A stretch of DNA of 64,000 nt from UBA11346 sp038060575 (GCA_964652775.1 CAZZAM010000003.1:124001-188000); one strand, 5' to 3'. Positions 49,101 to 55,480 are shown, numbered from the stretch's first letter. Notes: generated from the sequence alone by a model not told the origin. Translations and numbers: made by a program.

Positions 49101-50951
49101 GGTGACGATCACCGTCTCGGGGCCCTCGACGAGGGTGTCATCCATCGGCGTGACGATGATGGTCACCGTAGCGACCGCAGCGGGGATGGTCACGGTGCCA
49201 GTCAGCGTGGCGTAGTCGGCACCGGCCGTGGCAGTTCCACTCACCGTGTAGGCAACCGTCAGGGCCGTTGCGGTCGTCATGCTGGCGATGCCGGTGCGTG
49301 TGATCGTGAACGTGCCGGTGTCGGTGGTGGGCTCGAAGGCGACCGCATCGGTGGCGGCGATGTGCACCGTCCATTCATCGTCGCGGATAATCACCGTGCT
49401 GGCGGCCGGCGTGCCAACACTGTAGCCGGTGCCCGTAGCGAGGGTCATGATGACGGTTTCGTCGCCGTGGGGGGTGGTGTGAGTGATCGGGGGGCCGGGG
49501 ATGAGGGCCGCTACGGCGTTGGCGGCGAAGGGCCACCTACCAGAAAGCGCGGTGAAATCCGTGCCGGAGGTCGCCGTACCGCTGATCGTGTAATTGGCCG
49601 TCAGCACGGGTGCCTTGTTGCCCAGGCGATTGATCTGGAATTGGCCGGTGTCGGTGCCGGTCTCGCTGGCCGATGCATCCTTAGCGACCACGGTGAAGAC
49701 CGGGGATTCGTCATCGAGGATTGTCACCGTGGCAGCGACGGCTCCCATGGCGTAGCCAGCGACGGGCTGGATCGTCACGATGACGGATTCGTCGGGTTCG
49801 AGGATGGTGTCTTGGAGTGGGATCACCGTGATCGTGGCTGTGGCGCTGCCGGCGAGGATGGTCAGCGTGGTACCGACCGGCGCGCTCGTGTAGTCGCTAC
49901 TCATGGTCGCGGTGCCGGTGATCGCGTATGTCACCGTGATCGGTGCGCTGGTTGGGCCGGTGCGCGTGATCGTGAACACGCCGTTACCCGACGTGAGGAG
50001 CGGTTCTGATGCACTCGTATCGGTGGCGGCGATCGACACGGTTGGCGGTTCGTTGTCGGTGATCGTCACCGACGCGTTGGATGGAGACGTAACGGCATAG
50101 CCGGTTCCGGCGGCGATCGTGACCAGGACGGCTTCATTGATCTCGGCGAGGGTATCATCAATCGGCAGCACCGGCAGCGTCACGCTCGTCGTACCAATCG
50201 GGAAGGTTACCGTGGGCGGCAGCAGTGCATAATCGACGCCATTCGTCGCGGTACCGGCGCGGGTTAAGTTCACCGTCAGCGCGGCCGTGGTTGGCCCGAA
50301 GCGCGAGATCGTGAACAAGCCGGTGCCAGTGCCGAACTCCGTCGCGGTGGGTTGGGTCGCTGCAATCGCGATCGTTGGCAAGGCAGTTACCGACACCGAG
50401 GCTGTCGCTGTCGCGGTACCGATACGTGCGGTGACGACGAACGTGCCGGCCGTACTGGCAGCGGTGAAGACGCCGCTGGAATTGATCGTGTTACTACCAG
50501 TCACCGACCAGGTGATGGCGGGAGATGGTACCATTGGCGAACCGGTTTGATCGAGCGTCGTCGCGGTGAAAGCGCGACTGGTGTTCATCGACACGGTGAC
50601 CGGCGTCGGGCTGATCGTGAACGTGGTCAGCACCGGCGTGACCATCTGCAGCGTCAGACCGGCCCCCTGCGCCACCGTGAGGCCAGGATTGATCACGATC
50701 TGTTTCGTCGCGTACACCTGCACCTGCGCTGGCGCCTGGATCGTCGTGTTGGTGATCGTCACCTGACCGGCAGCATTCGTCGCCGGAATCCGCTGATTCG
50801 CCGTGATCGTTTGATCCGACACGGTGACGTCGGCCGACCAGGCGGCGGAGACCGCGAACATCCACATGAGGACGCCCCAGCCGAACACAAAACGCGTTCG
50901 GCCAGCGAGCGAAGCACATATGCGATGGTGCAGGTGAGTGAGGGCGAGCAT
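37161..50951 (-). CDS. Giant exported Calx-beta repeat protein with C-terminal serine hydrolase domain
   Basis: 4596 residues in one open frame. N-terminal signal (WGVLMWMFAVSAAWSA), a bacterial Ig-like unit (~110-190), eight tandem Calx-beta domains (~190-1080; each ending like ATVTILDDE), three chitobiase C-terminal-type units (~1085-1330; YTLDGSAPD, VTTDGTTPT, YTTDGSVPQ), a ninth Calx-beta (~1335-1440), then over 2500 residues of Ig/PKD-like beta sequence. The last ~380 residues form an alpha/beta hydrolase: YVHGWNMDAF near 4232 and the nucleophile elbow IDLIGHSMGNVVVG near 4320. Likely a surface adhesin carrying a lipase/esterase. No sorting signal recognised. Confidence 0.85.
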   Translation of the reverse strand: MLALTHLHHRICASLAGRTRFVFGWGVLMWMFAVSAAWSADVTVSDQTITANQRIPATNAAGQVTITNTTIQAPAQVQVYATKQIVINPGLTVAQGAGLTLQMVTPVLTTFTISPTPVTVSMNTSRAFTATTLDQTGSPMVPSPAITWSVTGSNTINSSGVFTAASTAGTFVVTARIGTATATASVSVTALPTIAIAATQPTATEFGTGTGLFTISRFGPTTAALTVNLTRAGTATNGVDYALLPPTVTFPIGTTSVTLPVLPIDDTLAEINEAVLVTIAAGTGYAVTSPSNASVTITDNEPPTVSIAATDTSASEPLLTSGNGVFTITRTGPTSAPITVTYAITGTATMSSDYTSAPVGTTLTILAGSATATITVIPLQDTILEPDESVIVTIQPVAGYAMGAVAATVTILDDESPVFTVVAKDASASETGTDTGQFQINRLGNKAPVLTANYTISGTATSGTDFTALSGRWPFAANAVAALIPGPPITHTTPHGDETVIMTLATGTGYSVGTPAASTVIIRDDEWTVHIAATDAVAFEPTTDTGTFTITRTGIASMTTATALTVAYTVSGTATAGADYATLTGTVTIPAAVATVTIIVTPMDDTLVEGPETVIVTLSPSSLYLLGATAIATVTIGDNDPPPPTVSMTTPDTSAAEAALDPGRFTITRTGVTTAALTVTYVITGTATAGTDYVSLSGTVTIPIGAASANVDVTPIEDALSEASETVILTLPQNPLYILGATKTGTVTIKDNEPIVVTVAASDASASEPAAGKGTGAFTLARTGSLVAALTVNLTTTGTATPGSDYTALLATATFAANGATAIVTVTPLDDTGVEDAETVILTVASGSGYSIGATPTATVTIEDDEPSVITIAATTPIAAEAAAVKGSFTITRRGNRTVAQTVPLTVTGTATSATDFTALGASIALAANISTATLTVTPVNDTVVEGPETVVVTLASGTGFTIGSPGSATVTILDDEPAVTIIANDPDAAWPSDQGLITIRRSGALTAALTVNLTISGTAASGTHYTALPTSVLLPAASAGTVLQILPLIGADSIGDKTVQVTLAAGTGYAINAPSAATITVHGRQPVATPTIDLAAGTYNNVIVATATIASGAQGYYTLDGSAPDQSSTLITGPITIDRNATLTVRTFQTGYLPSNPVSATYILQAATPVLSPASGSSGLTPFIVTATSASSGVEFHVTTDGTTPTAASPILPSSGIALSDGNITVSVIAVRSNWNSSGVTSASYVVTLPQAAAPILSPVSGTTATGSLTLTATSPSAGTTLCYTTDGSVPQSNGLVWPTTGLTLTADATVTVRAFGAAWMPSPITVGSYIITPTIAFTVDHASVGESDGSATVVVQLSDRCIRPVTVAIAASGTASTADRGSIPSLISIPAGQQQVSFTIPITADFIHEPDETIILTLSSPSGAALGAFAQLTETIVDDDPIYQVTIGLAQPSSQWMNRVGPGSTTAFAVTVRNAAQQVVPNLPVTWNATSGAMSATGVFTASAALGPATLSAFVNDVSIGTLDILVDPLLWVGTPTLTTTGSGYYTCRVSIAVDDAAIVRRQTQDGWIGELVALAPGWSVLTVNSNQNGTQLTAVTLQRTITTPGNYDASAELYWKETKSGQADRRGVSLWAAIPLNIQELWRVRLTDVATGQVLPVSTIQMPFQGTRQFTASLMNQWGATYPTSIPQSQFNWTMEGPATVSTAGLVTAGDDGGFARLVVQWTGGQAKSAEIAVEMGYRPEVRFWNVPAEISGFLHLQPSAINVSYGTIPVPSGLQSVVNPATITCSVVPISGAPAVVVPGTSSGFDLMFPVPGTYSITVQMRTLAGYVFSGSTTVSSVSQMITFPNLPTEAHRLLQVRPQAANGMSVDPVATTCAAVSAAGDVASVVPASNGYFDLTFSVPGLYTITAQMRTTAGYVFSGSTDIRNAVNQPPTIAGPIRVVADVMSPCLAEFLVSYTDDLVNGQMTTAWDVTPSDAMDLWYNEVLPPPGSYTSMIAARFLRAGPRHVLCAVTDAESATSVVETDVQITPDQCVPLVCLYAPQGVIDGRNGTITCSGVGHIGEFPVYDADQNSWSTTPEWFDVVDLPLSWSVDGGGSIDQNGVFTPAVGAAGPVTITVATASGIATHTSFTLDSINPTVSSIVIDAWNPDTGLITAHVTASDDNPLGVTNYIWEYATVPAQGQQPAWTLLSDSTGNSISATVNTVSTTLLRVRVHDIAFNEVISDVVTLSSPYPAWLRIDGSTSVPRHFSGTTYALNLWNRTGPFYYQGSAVTPSLATWTVSGSGASCTAGQFLATQAGTYQVTAAFADSKSAMVTIVVDDPFVRCGSSSVTGYPGQTANLTVSVFDAQYPNGRAANADEITWSFAPTGGGTMQNQTLTFVVPGSYTLTGSKNSYASTAPIAVTVQQPALSIVFDRAVVNPGDQVQAIVRASDAIGINHAVDVTTVDWTFDVAQAEHLGLGVFRSIPDAGTVTITASKAGYAPALSVFRINAAPTVVDLTYQIGRAGDATIGFTAVGQDSDGDPLTYSWMLLDPLILGTAWTRNNGRDASSTELIVPAPRSYLVQVTVSDPLGRTAARMQLVTVTAQLTRLDIQPDFFDAEPDQTLNLTQACTITGWDQFGQQMTGLTTPVWTAKGIGTLTDDTFAVGSTNGAALITATVGSQYAEVVVQVGGGTEAVESTDTSTTPTGEVTLVVLGELTGVKFELIEDHRVYYTNKRTVDVGPAISTNGCSVTQVTVDGGATTVSNNVGGTENAASKALSIPLIEGLNLLQATVQIKRGDQTATITSRVAWVICDCTPPVVDLYMDEPDHDGSPTSNLVRFGIANQSDWLVLNSMTDAHNQNLRKNQGLNVVSRDKLVIKGTITDLSGLDLRPGSSQLQISGPASPSIRLTLVKDGSGTQHLVTEGWEGCSVESADYDATTLAATAVQGAYTASAKWVDKAGNPATGATLAPICKLWVDTKPPAVALGWMPERFTAPQHFVVADKNEVQVSPARLVMATSDTRMMWQVDGANQQDMLKLVATHDGWPADMTDENKALGCWRLAKPLVLHDTPSGTHPLSLRVQDAAGNETTLSITAKLKPLTPTSQLPVFATPVAKTRDDLVYAGLSPLLEQLFRDDQPNVIRVDFSGASGQSVASLDARIANDPRVSQMVVINDAAPAGSSGAQNTLRNFTISSAEDVLQIDKVVLAPVWREWYTRSTSPSSTAEYYRGGTYVTWAPMGADLAPDPLKYVQLSRGEIDSNISNPKNSFVTPLDRGEMVSPQIINSAPSWQVRDQQVTLKVGIPQLMRLRPRWIAGNPIQTSLSVVGDQQEVDEDRRDVFNDDEGTSTASSADAHKSFDTYQVAGGYWSTTADPNPIMAMFGLELPQTGAQSVDTGPTLPSSPVMYSYEVPGSTWSDPCTGETFVYKSYWATAQSGHQFSLSLPRNTRGGAMRLALKKDKPIDIGPPNLDSLNSITRRYPIRARSKKLSTLSCNTSWDPCAGPQQWCEEIGINDPQEKDVLCPDYYIPTPLSPHLTDQTNAWHSESGFQWVNTLRIENDIITAGRQVIRITGAFADRTNPLSTLLGPQSEQRIWFRQGDTDRSNLAINADQAPDFKPPKDKITILSQRLIAKGPNSTLAQTLEVDVLVGTDVPAALYTVDLKFGAVKDAYKPNGNPAYASLHDGDLANKGENGAHRMKEALKIFKPDVVPTVPKFAECLKKRSGMADEPVIIINSGGDKSVNNCSLAGYEEGGKNTWSFTAKYDRPVSAGDADEYFIEWDLGSGEVVAGNTGISGGTATNTVTVKYRAGRHTPTLYVYRTSSQRTGVRATERVGTASIHTITVYSKSVDGTDWKITPVADDDRYGSETKLERKTDEGVGINVHVGVDIKAQGTCRARMSPDGYPQNEYWVTTSDSDDLPQPYAFKPVSATKGWTQGYGEPSSSIDNLSVRVKSSKSFEDETTDAKFTTVLVEAGVDANRDQHITFDGTDHTSRIKPYRFWLNDNHDARVRTYVATQYDYQEEDEVNDHVADSADGTIACQRDLEDFTRLWIAASHRAVIGDRILQSDAQVELRVRSIGLAPSIRVFLAADPLGGLGHLTDYDGIGRQQSADGGQARYNSAATPAVGAAYVPVSIPGGTLASSWLTDGNSPNADRRVLALLIEGVTGGVGEIEARVSIVLEGKRVIIGHGRSTIDLRSIKQFYEQWTLGDSPPGDDPVQFTYQVPTVNPAHLFQYDDRDKYFDQDRYLLYVHGWNMDAFDKDWFAATAYKRLWWNGYTGRMGMLRWPTACGADGLIKSLLDAQHYDRSEEIAWQAGDRLAAWLPALSQRTHGAPIDLIGHSMGNVVVGNALLRVREQGQSSAVGTYIASQAAVPGRLYAPNGAADGCIAWEPSLLGYSGWNTPEVYKTGLFAGLQNDFRVANFHNVNDLALSKGISGVNQLLKPDAGKGSYVGGPNGYEADEPEFRDRFFYHTHRYFDFMDTRSPEYVYVYLWSLDSISPNALSAYQFKKFIPDGQYDNIYSRYYTMAFLSESRNYPLGASDQIAMPRAGSVNLRSLWLVPDTKALPSSESSSDDHSGHRWHSGQFRMTMPEQKAYWKQVIKVSRGSAANALP
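47700..50385 (-). repeat. DNA encoding eight tandem Calx-beta domains
   Basis: Eight units of about 330 bases, each coding for a start like SIAATDTSASEP, a middle TYxITGTATxGxDYT and an end VTIxDDE. Units differ enough in DNA that they are not recent exact duplications, but the stretch is more GC-rich and repetitive than its surroundings and will attract recombination and assembly errors. Unit 3 is irregular (see findings). Confidence 0.8.
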
Positions 50952-51023
50952 GGTTCAGTGTTTCTGGGAGGGAGATTCGAAGACGCGCACCACTGGCCTA
51001 CGCAGCCAGCGGCACATCTATCC

Positions 51024-52475
51024 TCAGAACGTCGACCACTCCGTACCAAACGCGACCAAGGTATAACCAGCACCAGCCGCCAACGACACCGACGTGCCCC
51101 CATCCACCGTATCGCTGCCACCTCGCGTAATCGTCACCGCCGCCGTACCGCGATTCTTGATGAACAACCGACGCCCATCCGACGCAGCTGGCAGCGTGAT
51201 GGTCTGACCAGCGGCACCGGTGAAGCGAATGGCTTCGTCATCAGGCAACAGAGTTAACGACACTGCCGTCGAACGTGACTTGATGTAGGATGCGCCGCCG
51301 GTGCGGAGTTCTTTCCCGGCGCCAACGACTACGTTGCCACTGGGGTCTATAACCAGAGCGCTGTTCGTGATCCCCATACCATAGTTGTTTGACGTGCCAA
51401 GATGCAGATAGGAACCAGAACTCGTAACCTGGGCGCCAATTCCAGCGTAGTTACCATTGGCGTTGCCAAAAGTCAGCTTGGCGAATTGACCGTTCGCGAT
51501 GGTGTTGCCGATACCAACATTGGTGGTGGATCCGGTAAACGTAGTAGAATAGGAAGTGTCCTGAATTGTTAGGCGCGATGTTGGCGCTCCGGTTCCAATT
51601 CCAATGTTGCCACCACTGGAGATCCACAGTGCGTTGGTTCCATTGTTGTTCTGAAAACCAATGTCCCCGTCATATCGCTGTGCTATAATGAGTGCGTTGG
51701 GATATAGTCCGGATGGACCATGGTAGTAAATTACACCGTGATGATTACCACCGTCACCACTGGAAATGCCGATTTGCGTAGACCCAGTCGTGGATCCCGC
51801 ATCAACATGCACCCACCGTTGGTTACCCGTCGGAGTTCCAATCATCAAGGCCTTGCCCGCTTGGTCGATATGCAACTTTGCCAATGGTGAAGCAACTCCA
51901 ATTCCAAGGCCACCATTTCTCAAATACATCCAATTGCTGAGTGCCGTGCTGTTATCCGAGCACCCTGCCCAGTAGTGATACATATCCGTATTGCTCGCGG
52001 ACCAAGCATTCGCATTCGTCATGACGTAATAACCCTTCGTCCCTGTCACCGCGGATCCGTCATGTCCGTATACAGCCCATTGCATGAATGCTGTACTTGC
52101 TGGCGTCGCAGTGGGCGCGATGCGCGTTCCGCCAATGGCCGTGCTTTGCACAAGCGCTGCAGTTGTCGTTCCGTATGCGGTCGTACCGATGGACAAACCG
52201 GTGGCATCCGCCGACTGCAGACGCAGGTGTGATCCTTTTGGAGCGCCTGCTGGGTGTGTGCCTGTACCAGCATCTACTGTAAGCACGCCCGCCGTCACCA
52301 CATTCCCCCCACCAATCGCCGTTGTCCCCGCCGCCGCCGACGTGGGCGCAGTGCCGTGAATAACGACCGTGTCATGCGCGGTTAAAATCGGTGGTGGATC
52401 GACGGCATCCAAATGCATGAAGCCCAGGACGACCAAAGCCACGAAGAGATGGAGCCAAGCCAAGGAAGTGCGCAT
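51024..52475 (-). CDS. Exported tail-fibre-like protein
   Basis: A protein of about 483 residues from ATG 52475 with a signal peptide (LAWLHLFVALVVLGFMHLDA). The body has the repeating GGNIGIGTGAPTSRLTIQ and GGLGIGVASPLAKLHIDQ pattern seen in phage tail fibres and many bacterial surface fibres, and it ends with LFIKNRGTAAVTITRGGSDT, a common fibre C-terminal module. No S74 intramolecular chaperone is seen. It lies upstream of the giant protein gene in the same direction with a 72-base gap and may form the same surface structure. An earlier in-frame start at 52565 is less likely. Confidence 0.78.
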   Translation of the reverse strand: MRTSLAWLHLFVALVVLGFMHLDAVDPPPILTAHDTVVIHGTAPTSAAAGTTAIGGGNVVTAGVLTVDAGTGTHPAGAPKGSHLRLQSADATGLSIGTTAYGTTTAALVQSTAIGGTRIAPTATPASTAFMQWAVYGHDGSAVTGTKGYYVMTNANAWSASNTDMYHYWAGCSDNSTALSNWMYLRNGGLGIGVASPLAKLHIDQAGKALMIGTPTGNQRWVHVDAGSTTGSTQIGISSGDGGNHHGVIYYHGPSGLYPNALIIAQRYDGDIGFQNNNGTNALWISSGGNIGIGTGAPTSRLTIQDTSYSTTFTGSTTNVGIGNTIANGQFAKLTFGNANGNYAGIGAQVTSSGSYLHLGTSNNYGMGITNSALVIDPSGNVVVGAGKELRTGGASYIKSRSTAVSLTLLPDDEAIRFTGAAGQTITLPAASDGRRLFIKNRGTAAVTITRGGSDTVDGGTSVSLAAGAGYTLVAFGTEWSTF

Positions 52476-52688
52476 AAGATTCTTTCGGTAAACGAGTCGC
52501 ATGCATGAGTGAGCCCCGGTGGGCGGCCTTCGCGCAGAACCATGTGGGATTGCCTGATTCCGCAAGGGCCTACTCAGGGCTTATAGGTGTCGTATAATTA
52601 TAAGCGTAGTACATCAAAGCCGATCGCATCGGCCGGTCATCTGGAGCGCAACGGACCTGCACACATTGGCTGATGACCCACCGTTTCC

Positions 52689-53096
52689 TCAGCTGCGAAA
52701 TTCAACCTCAGGCGTGACGATCACAAAGGGTTCGCTCCATTGTTTTGGGTCATCAAGACTCCAACGAACAGAACCGGTAACGGGCAATACGGCAAAGCGC
52801 AGGCCGTGTTCACCACCATGAATTAGCCGTGCCGGACCATCGCCGCTTTCTTCGATTGGCTGGAGGTGCGCAGGTACGGGGCCGAGCTCTGACCAGCCGG
52901 TGACGGCACACCACTGCCACGCGTCGTTGCGCCACAATTTAACAGCCTGGACAACCATCGGCGGACCGGTTTCCTTGAAGGTGGCCATGGACGCTTCGGA
53001 AAGGTTGTCGCACGCAGGCAAGTCCAAGTACATGGGTTGGAATGTTGGGGCATCCGCATCACAGCCAAGCGGTGATCGCTTGGTAACAAACAGCAA
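52689..53096 (-). CDS. Hypothetical protein
   Basis: A 135-residue frame beginning at TTG 53096 (LLFVTKRSPLGCDADAPTF); ATGs at 53033 and 52988 are alternatives. The middle, WRNDAWQWCAVTGWSELGPV, and the end SVRWSLDDPKQWSEPFVIVT look like a folded beta-rich protein. No motif or family recognised. It diverges from the second ECF sigma gene. Confidence 0.45.
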   Translation of the reverse strand: MLFVTKRSPLGCDADAPTFQPMYLDLPACDNLSEASMATFKETGPPMVVQAVKLWRNDAWQWCAVTGWSELGPVPAHLQPIEESGDGPARLIHGGEHGLRFAVLPVTGSVRWSLDDPKQWSEPFVIVTPEVEFRS

Positions 53097-53137
53097 CGAC
53101 TGCGACTCCCTAGAGACCCCCGCACCTGCGGTGCAGC

Positions 53138-53257
53138 ATGAAACACATGTTCCTCATCCCATGCGTTCGTGTGCTGAAAACAGCCGGGAACGCCTACGTG
53201 ATCGTGGTTGCAAACGACATCCTGACCGTCGAAGTCACGACCGATAAAAAGAAGTAA
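53138..53257 (+). CDS. Possible 39-residue small protein upstream of ECF sigma gene
   Basis: An open frame MKHMFLIPCVRVLKTAGNAY followed by a hydrophobic/Thr stretch (VIVVANDILTVEVTT) and ending DKKK, 17 bases before the sigma-factor ATG. It could be a leader peptide or chance; no clear ribosome binding site is seen, and it overlaps only the uncertain start region of the opposite-strand gene. Confidence 0.25.
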   Translation: MKHMFLIPCVRVLKTAGNAYVIVVANDILTVEVTTDKKK

Positions 53258-53274
53258 CCCGAGTACTGGCTGCC

Positions 53275-53901
53275 ATGACTTCTCTTGCCGCGCCACCCTA
53301 TGTTCGAGACTTATCGGACCGACGGGATTGGCCTACGGCCCAGGAGAAGCTTACGGCAATGGCCCAGGATTCAGTCGGCACAGAATTGAGCCAGGCCCTG
53401 GTCGATCACGCCGATCGCATCGTTGGCTATCTCTACACCCTCGGTGCGAGTGCGAGTCAAATCGAGGAGGTCGTTCAGGAAGTTGCAGTTTCAGCGGGAA
53501 CCTGCACTGAAAAACCAGACTCGGCGATTGCGTGGCTGCTGACCGTCGCGCGACGGCGGTTTATCGATCTCATCCGGCGCAACGGCGCCAAACGTCAGCA
53601 AGAATATCCGATCTCCGCATTGGTCGAGGCGGTCGAATCGGCCCTGGCCGAGAACGATGACGAGGACGGCCCGCCAGATGCTGTGGCTACATTGCGCGGT
53701 TGTCTGGACCGCTTGGCCCCACGGGCCAGAGAGCTGATCAATCTGCGTTACTGGGGTAGCTTATCCCCGCCGGAAATTGCCGGACGCATGCAATGGAGCG
53801 AGCCAGCGGTGCGCGTGGCGCTGCATAAGGCGCGGCGAGTTTTGGAAGAATGCCTACAACGAGATGCACGGCGACGAAAGGACGGACATGGAGATATCTG
53901 A
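53275..53901 (+). CDS. ECF-type RNA polymerase sigma factor
   Basis: A 208-residue sigma factor. Region 2 is at ~45-105 (YTLGASASQIEEVVQEVAV, AIAWLLTVARRRFIDLIRRN) and region 4 at ~145-195 (LINLRYWGSLSPPEIAGRMQ, VALHKARRVLEECLQ). The first ~30 residues are extra to the usual fold; a shorter start at 53359 is possible. It overlaps the downstream FecR-like gene by 14 bases, so the pair is a sigma/anti-sigma module. It stands just upstream of the B12 uptake genes, but a riboswitch separates them. Confidence 0.92.
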   Translation: MTSLAAPPYVRDLSDRRDWPTAQEKLTAMAQDSVGTELSQALVDHADRIVGYLYTLGASASQIEEVVQEVAVSAGTCTEKPDSAIAWLLTVARRRFIDLIRRNGAKRQQEYPISALVEAVESALAENDDEDGPPDAVATLRGCLDRLAPRARELINLRYWGSLSPPEIAGRMQWSEPAVRVALHKARRVLEECLQRDARRRKDGHGDI

Positions 53902-55066
53902 TCTCGACGATCTGCTCGACCGTTTGGCCGCCGGCACTCTTCCAATCGCTGAGCAACAACGACTAGCTCAAGATCTTCGCCTGCATCCAGCCTTGCGCCG
54001 ACAGGTGCGTCACCGCCTGCAGCTGACTGGACAGCTGGCACAAGCAGTTCGACCAGTGCAGCGCATCACCTTAGCCAAACGTCGCCGGCGCGCACCGATC
54101 CGCAGGCCAGTCCTACCGCAGCTCGCCATGGCCGCAGGCATTCTCTTGGTAGTTGGGTTGACCACCTGGCTGATAGCAGCGGCTATACCAAAACAGCCCG
54201 TCGTTGAAACGCCTGAAGTTGTTCAGCAAGATGGGCCTTTTTCGCTGCAGGACCATGCCGGGACCATGACGCTTGCCGATCATTCGCGCGTCGATCTTGA
54301 GCGCGGTAGTTCAGGTACCGTGTTATCAGCAACTGATGATTGGTTACATACGGTCCGCCTTGAATCCGGAGCCGTCCATCTCAAGGTGGCACCAGGCAGC
54401 GACAGCCTGCAAGTGAATACTGAACCAGCGTCGGTTACTGCGCGTGGATCCGTCACTGTGCGCTATCTGGATGTTCCGATGGGCAGTGAACCAGCAATCA
54501 TGGTTGCGGTTACCCAGGGTAAGGCACAGGTAAACGCAGTTGGGCAACGGCGGAATATCGTACAAGGCGAATGCCAGGTGATTGCTCCAGGCGGACTCGT
54601 CATGGGACGCATCGTCCGTATAGATACAAACTCGGGACATCTGGTCATTGAATCTGGTAATGCCAAATCGCACATGAACTGGAATGTCTCCAGCGCCCGC
54701 CTCCCACCCATAGAAGCCGGCGGTAAACCATTCGCGCTCAGCCAAGCACATGTCGGATACAACGTCCGTCTACGGTTGGATCCATCCGGTGCCATGGTCG
54801 AGCACATTGAAGTTCCAGCACAATGCTTTTCAGCAACGATCACCGGATGGAATCCCTCGACGCGTATCCTCACTGGCCTGCGCGAGCATCACGCCGCCGC
54901 TGAATCGTGGCCGCTTGCAACTGGCGTCGTCGCGTCGACTGCGTTGCTTGGAAAATCCATGCGCCTGACCCTCAGCCCGGTCACCCAACGCATTGAACGC
55001 ATCACGGCCAGCGAACATCCGAATGGCGAACGTCGGCCAGGAGCGGGAGTGAAAGGTAGGAAATAG
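53888..55066 (+). CDS. FecR-like membrane protein, probable anti-sigma partner
   Basis: A 392-residue protein from ATG 53888: cytoplasmic helical N-terminus (MEISDLDDLLDRLAAGTLPI), one span near residues 78-100 (LAMAAGILLVVGLTTWLIAA), then a FecR domain (GTMTLADHSRVDLERGSSGT ... ESGAVHLKVAPGS). Past it are about 150 more residues with two VGYNVRLRLDPSGAMVEHI-like beta stretches, an extension also present in the FecR-like protein at 30635-31726. It probably restrains the sigma factor encoded just upstream until an outer signal arrives. Confidence 0.82.
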   Translation: MEISDLDDLLDRLAAGTLPIAEQQRLAQDLRLHPALRRQVRHRLQLTGQLAQAVRPVQRITLAKRRRRAPIRRPVLPQLAMAAGILLVVGLTTWLIAAAIPKQPVVETPEVVQQDGPFSLQDHAGTMTLADHSRVDLERGSSGTVLSATDDWLHTVRLESGAVHLKVAPGSDSLQVNTEPASVTARGSVTVRYLDVPMGSEPAIMVAVTQGKAQVNAVGQRRNIVQGECQVIAPGGLVMGRIVRIDTNSGHLVIESGNAKSHMNWNVSSARLPPIEAGGKPFALSQAHVGYNVRLRLDPSGAMVEHIEVPAQCFSATITGWNPSTRILTGLREHHAAAESWPLATGVVASTALLGKSMRLTLSPVTQRIERITASEHPNGERRPGAGVKGRK

Positions 55067-55157
55067 GAGCCGCATATCTGGCGATGACCCACTTTACCCG
55101 AAGAGTTGAACAACCACTTCCCGAACCCATTGCGCTCGCCCCCTCCGTGATTAGGGT

Positions 55158-55325
55158 CCCGCACGTCTAGGTGCCTGGCGCAAGCTGGGTGAAACGGGAA
55201 GCCGGTGAAATTCCGGCACTGACCCGCAACGGTAACCAGGGACCGAGCTCGATGCTGCCACTGCACCTGTAGGTGCGGGAAGGCCGAGTGAGGGATGATC
55301 TGGGAGTCCGGAGACCGGCCTAGGC
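55158..55325 (+). ncRNA. Cobalamin riboswitch
   Basis: The conserved core is unmistakable: GGTGCC at the start, then GCCGGTGAAATTCCGGCACT (55201-55220) with GACCCGCAACGGTAA, and the closing B12 box GAGTCCGGAGACCGGCC (55304-55320). It binds adenosyl- or methylcobalamin and should lower expression of the receptor and transporter genes downstream when B12 is plentiful. About 155 bases separate it from the btuB start, room for an expression platform that I could not pin down. The stretch 55067-55157 shows nothing else. Confidence 0.95.
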
Positions 55326-55480
55326 TTCGTGGCGCGCCTCTCGGGGATGGGGAGCGGCTCGATCCAGGCTCGGCTTGGATCATGCCGTTCCATTTATTCT
55401 TGCATGCACGTCGCGAGCCATGCTCCGGCGTGTCGCCGTGGCATGGGTCCACGCTGAATCGCCGCCTAGGACGGCGTCCC

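Noticed and set aside
47700..50385. CRISPR-like periodicity
   Set aside because: The period is about 330 bases and comes from protein domain repeats; there are no short identical repeats with unique spacers.
47877..51257. Long plus-strand open frames opposite the Calx-beta region, some rich in Arg/Gly
   Set aside because: They run antisense to a clear, continuous repeat-coding frame; the GC-rich codons of that frame remove stops on the other strand. Their compositions are not protein-like.
51639..51651. Exact copy of the 13-base unit TCCATTGTTGTTC inside the fibre-like gene
   Set aside because: It encodes a normal Asn-Asn-Asn-Gly part of the fibre repeat and lacks the rest of the 23-base repeat, so it is probably chance, though an exact 13-mer is notable.
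52823..53296. 157-residue minus-strand frame starting MARQEKSWQPVLG
   Set aside because: It overlaps the better-looking 135-residue frame and the start of the ECF sigma gene, and its composition looks random.
55295..55480. 62-residue N-terminal extension of BtuB
   Set aside because: It is translated from the riboswitch and its leader; the signal peptide begins at the ATG at 55481.
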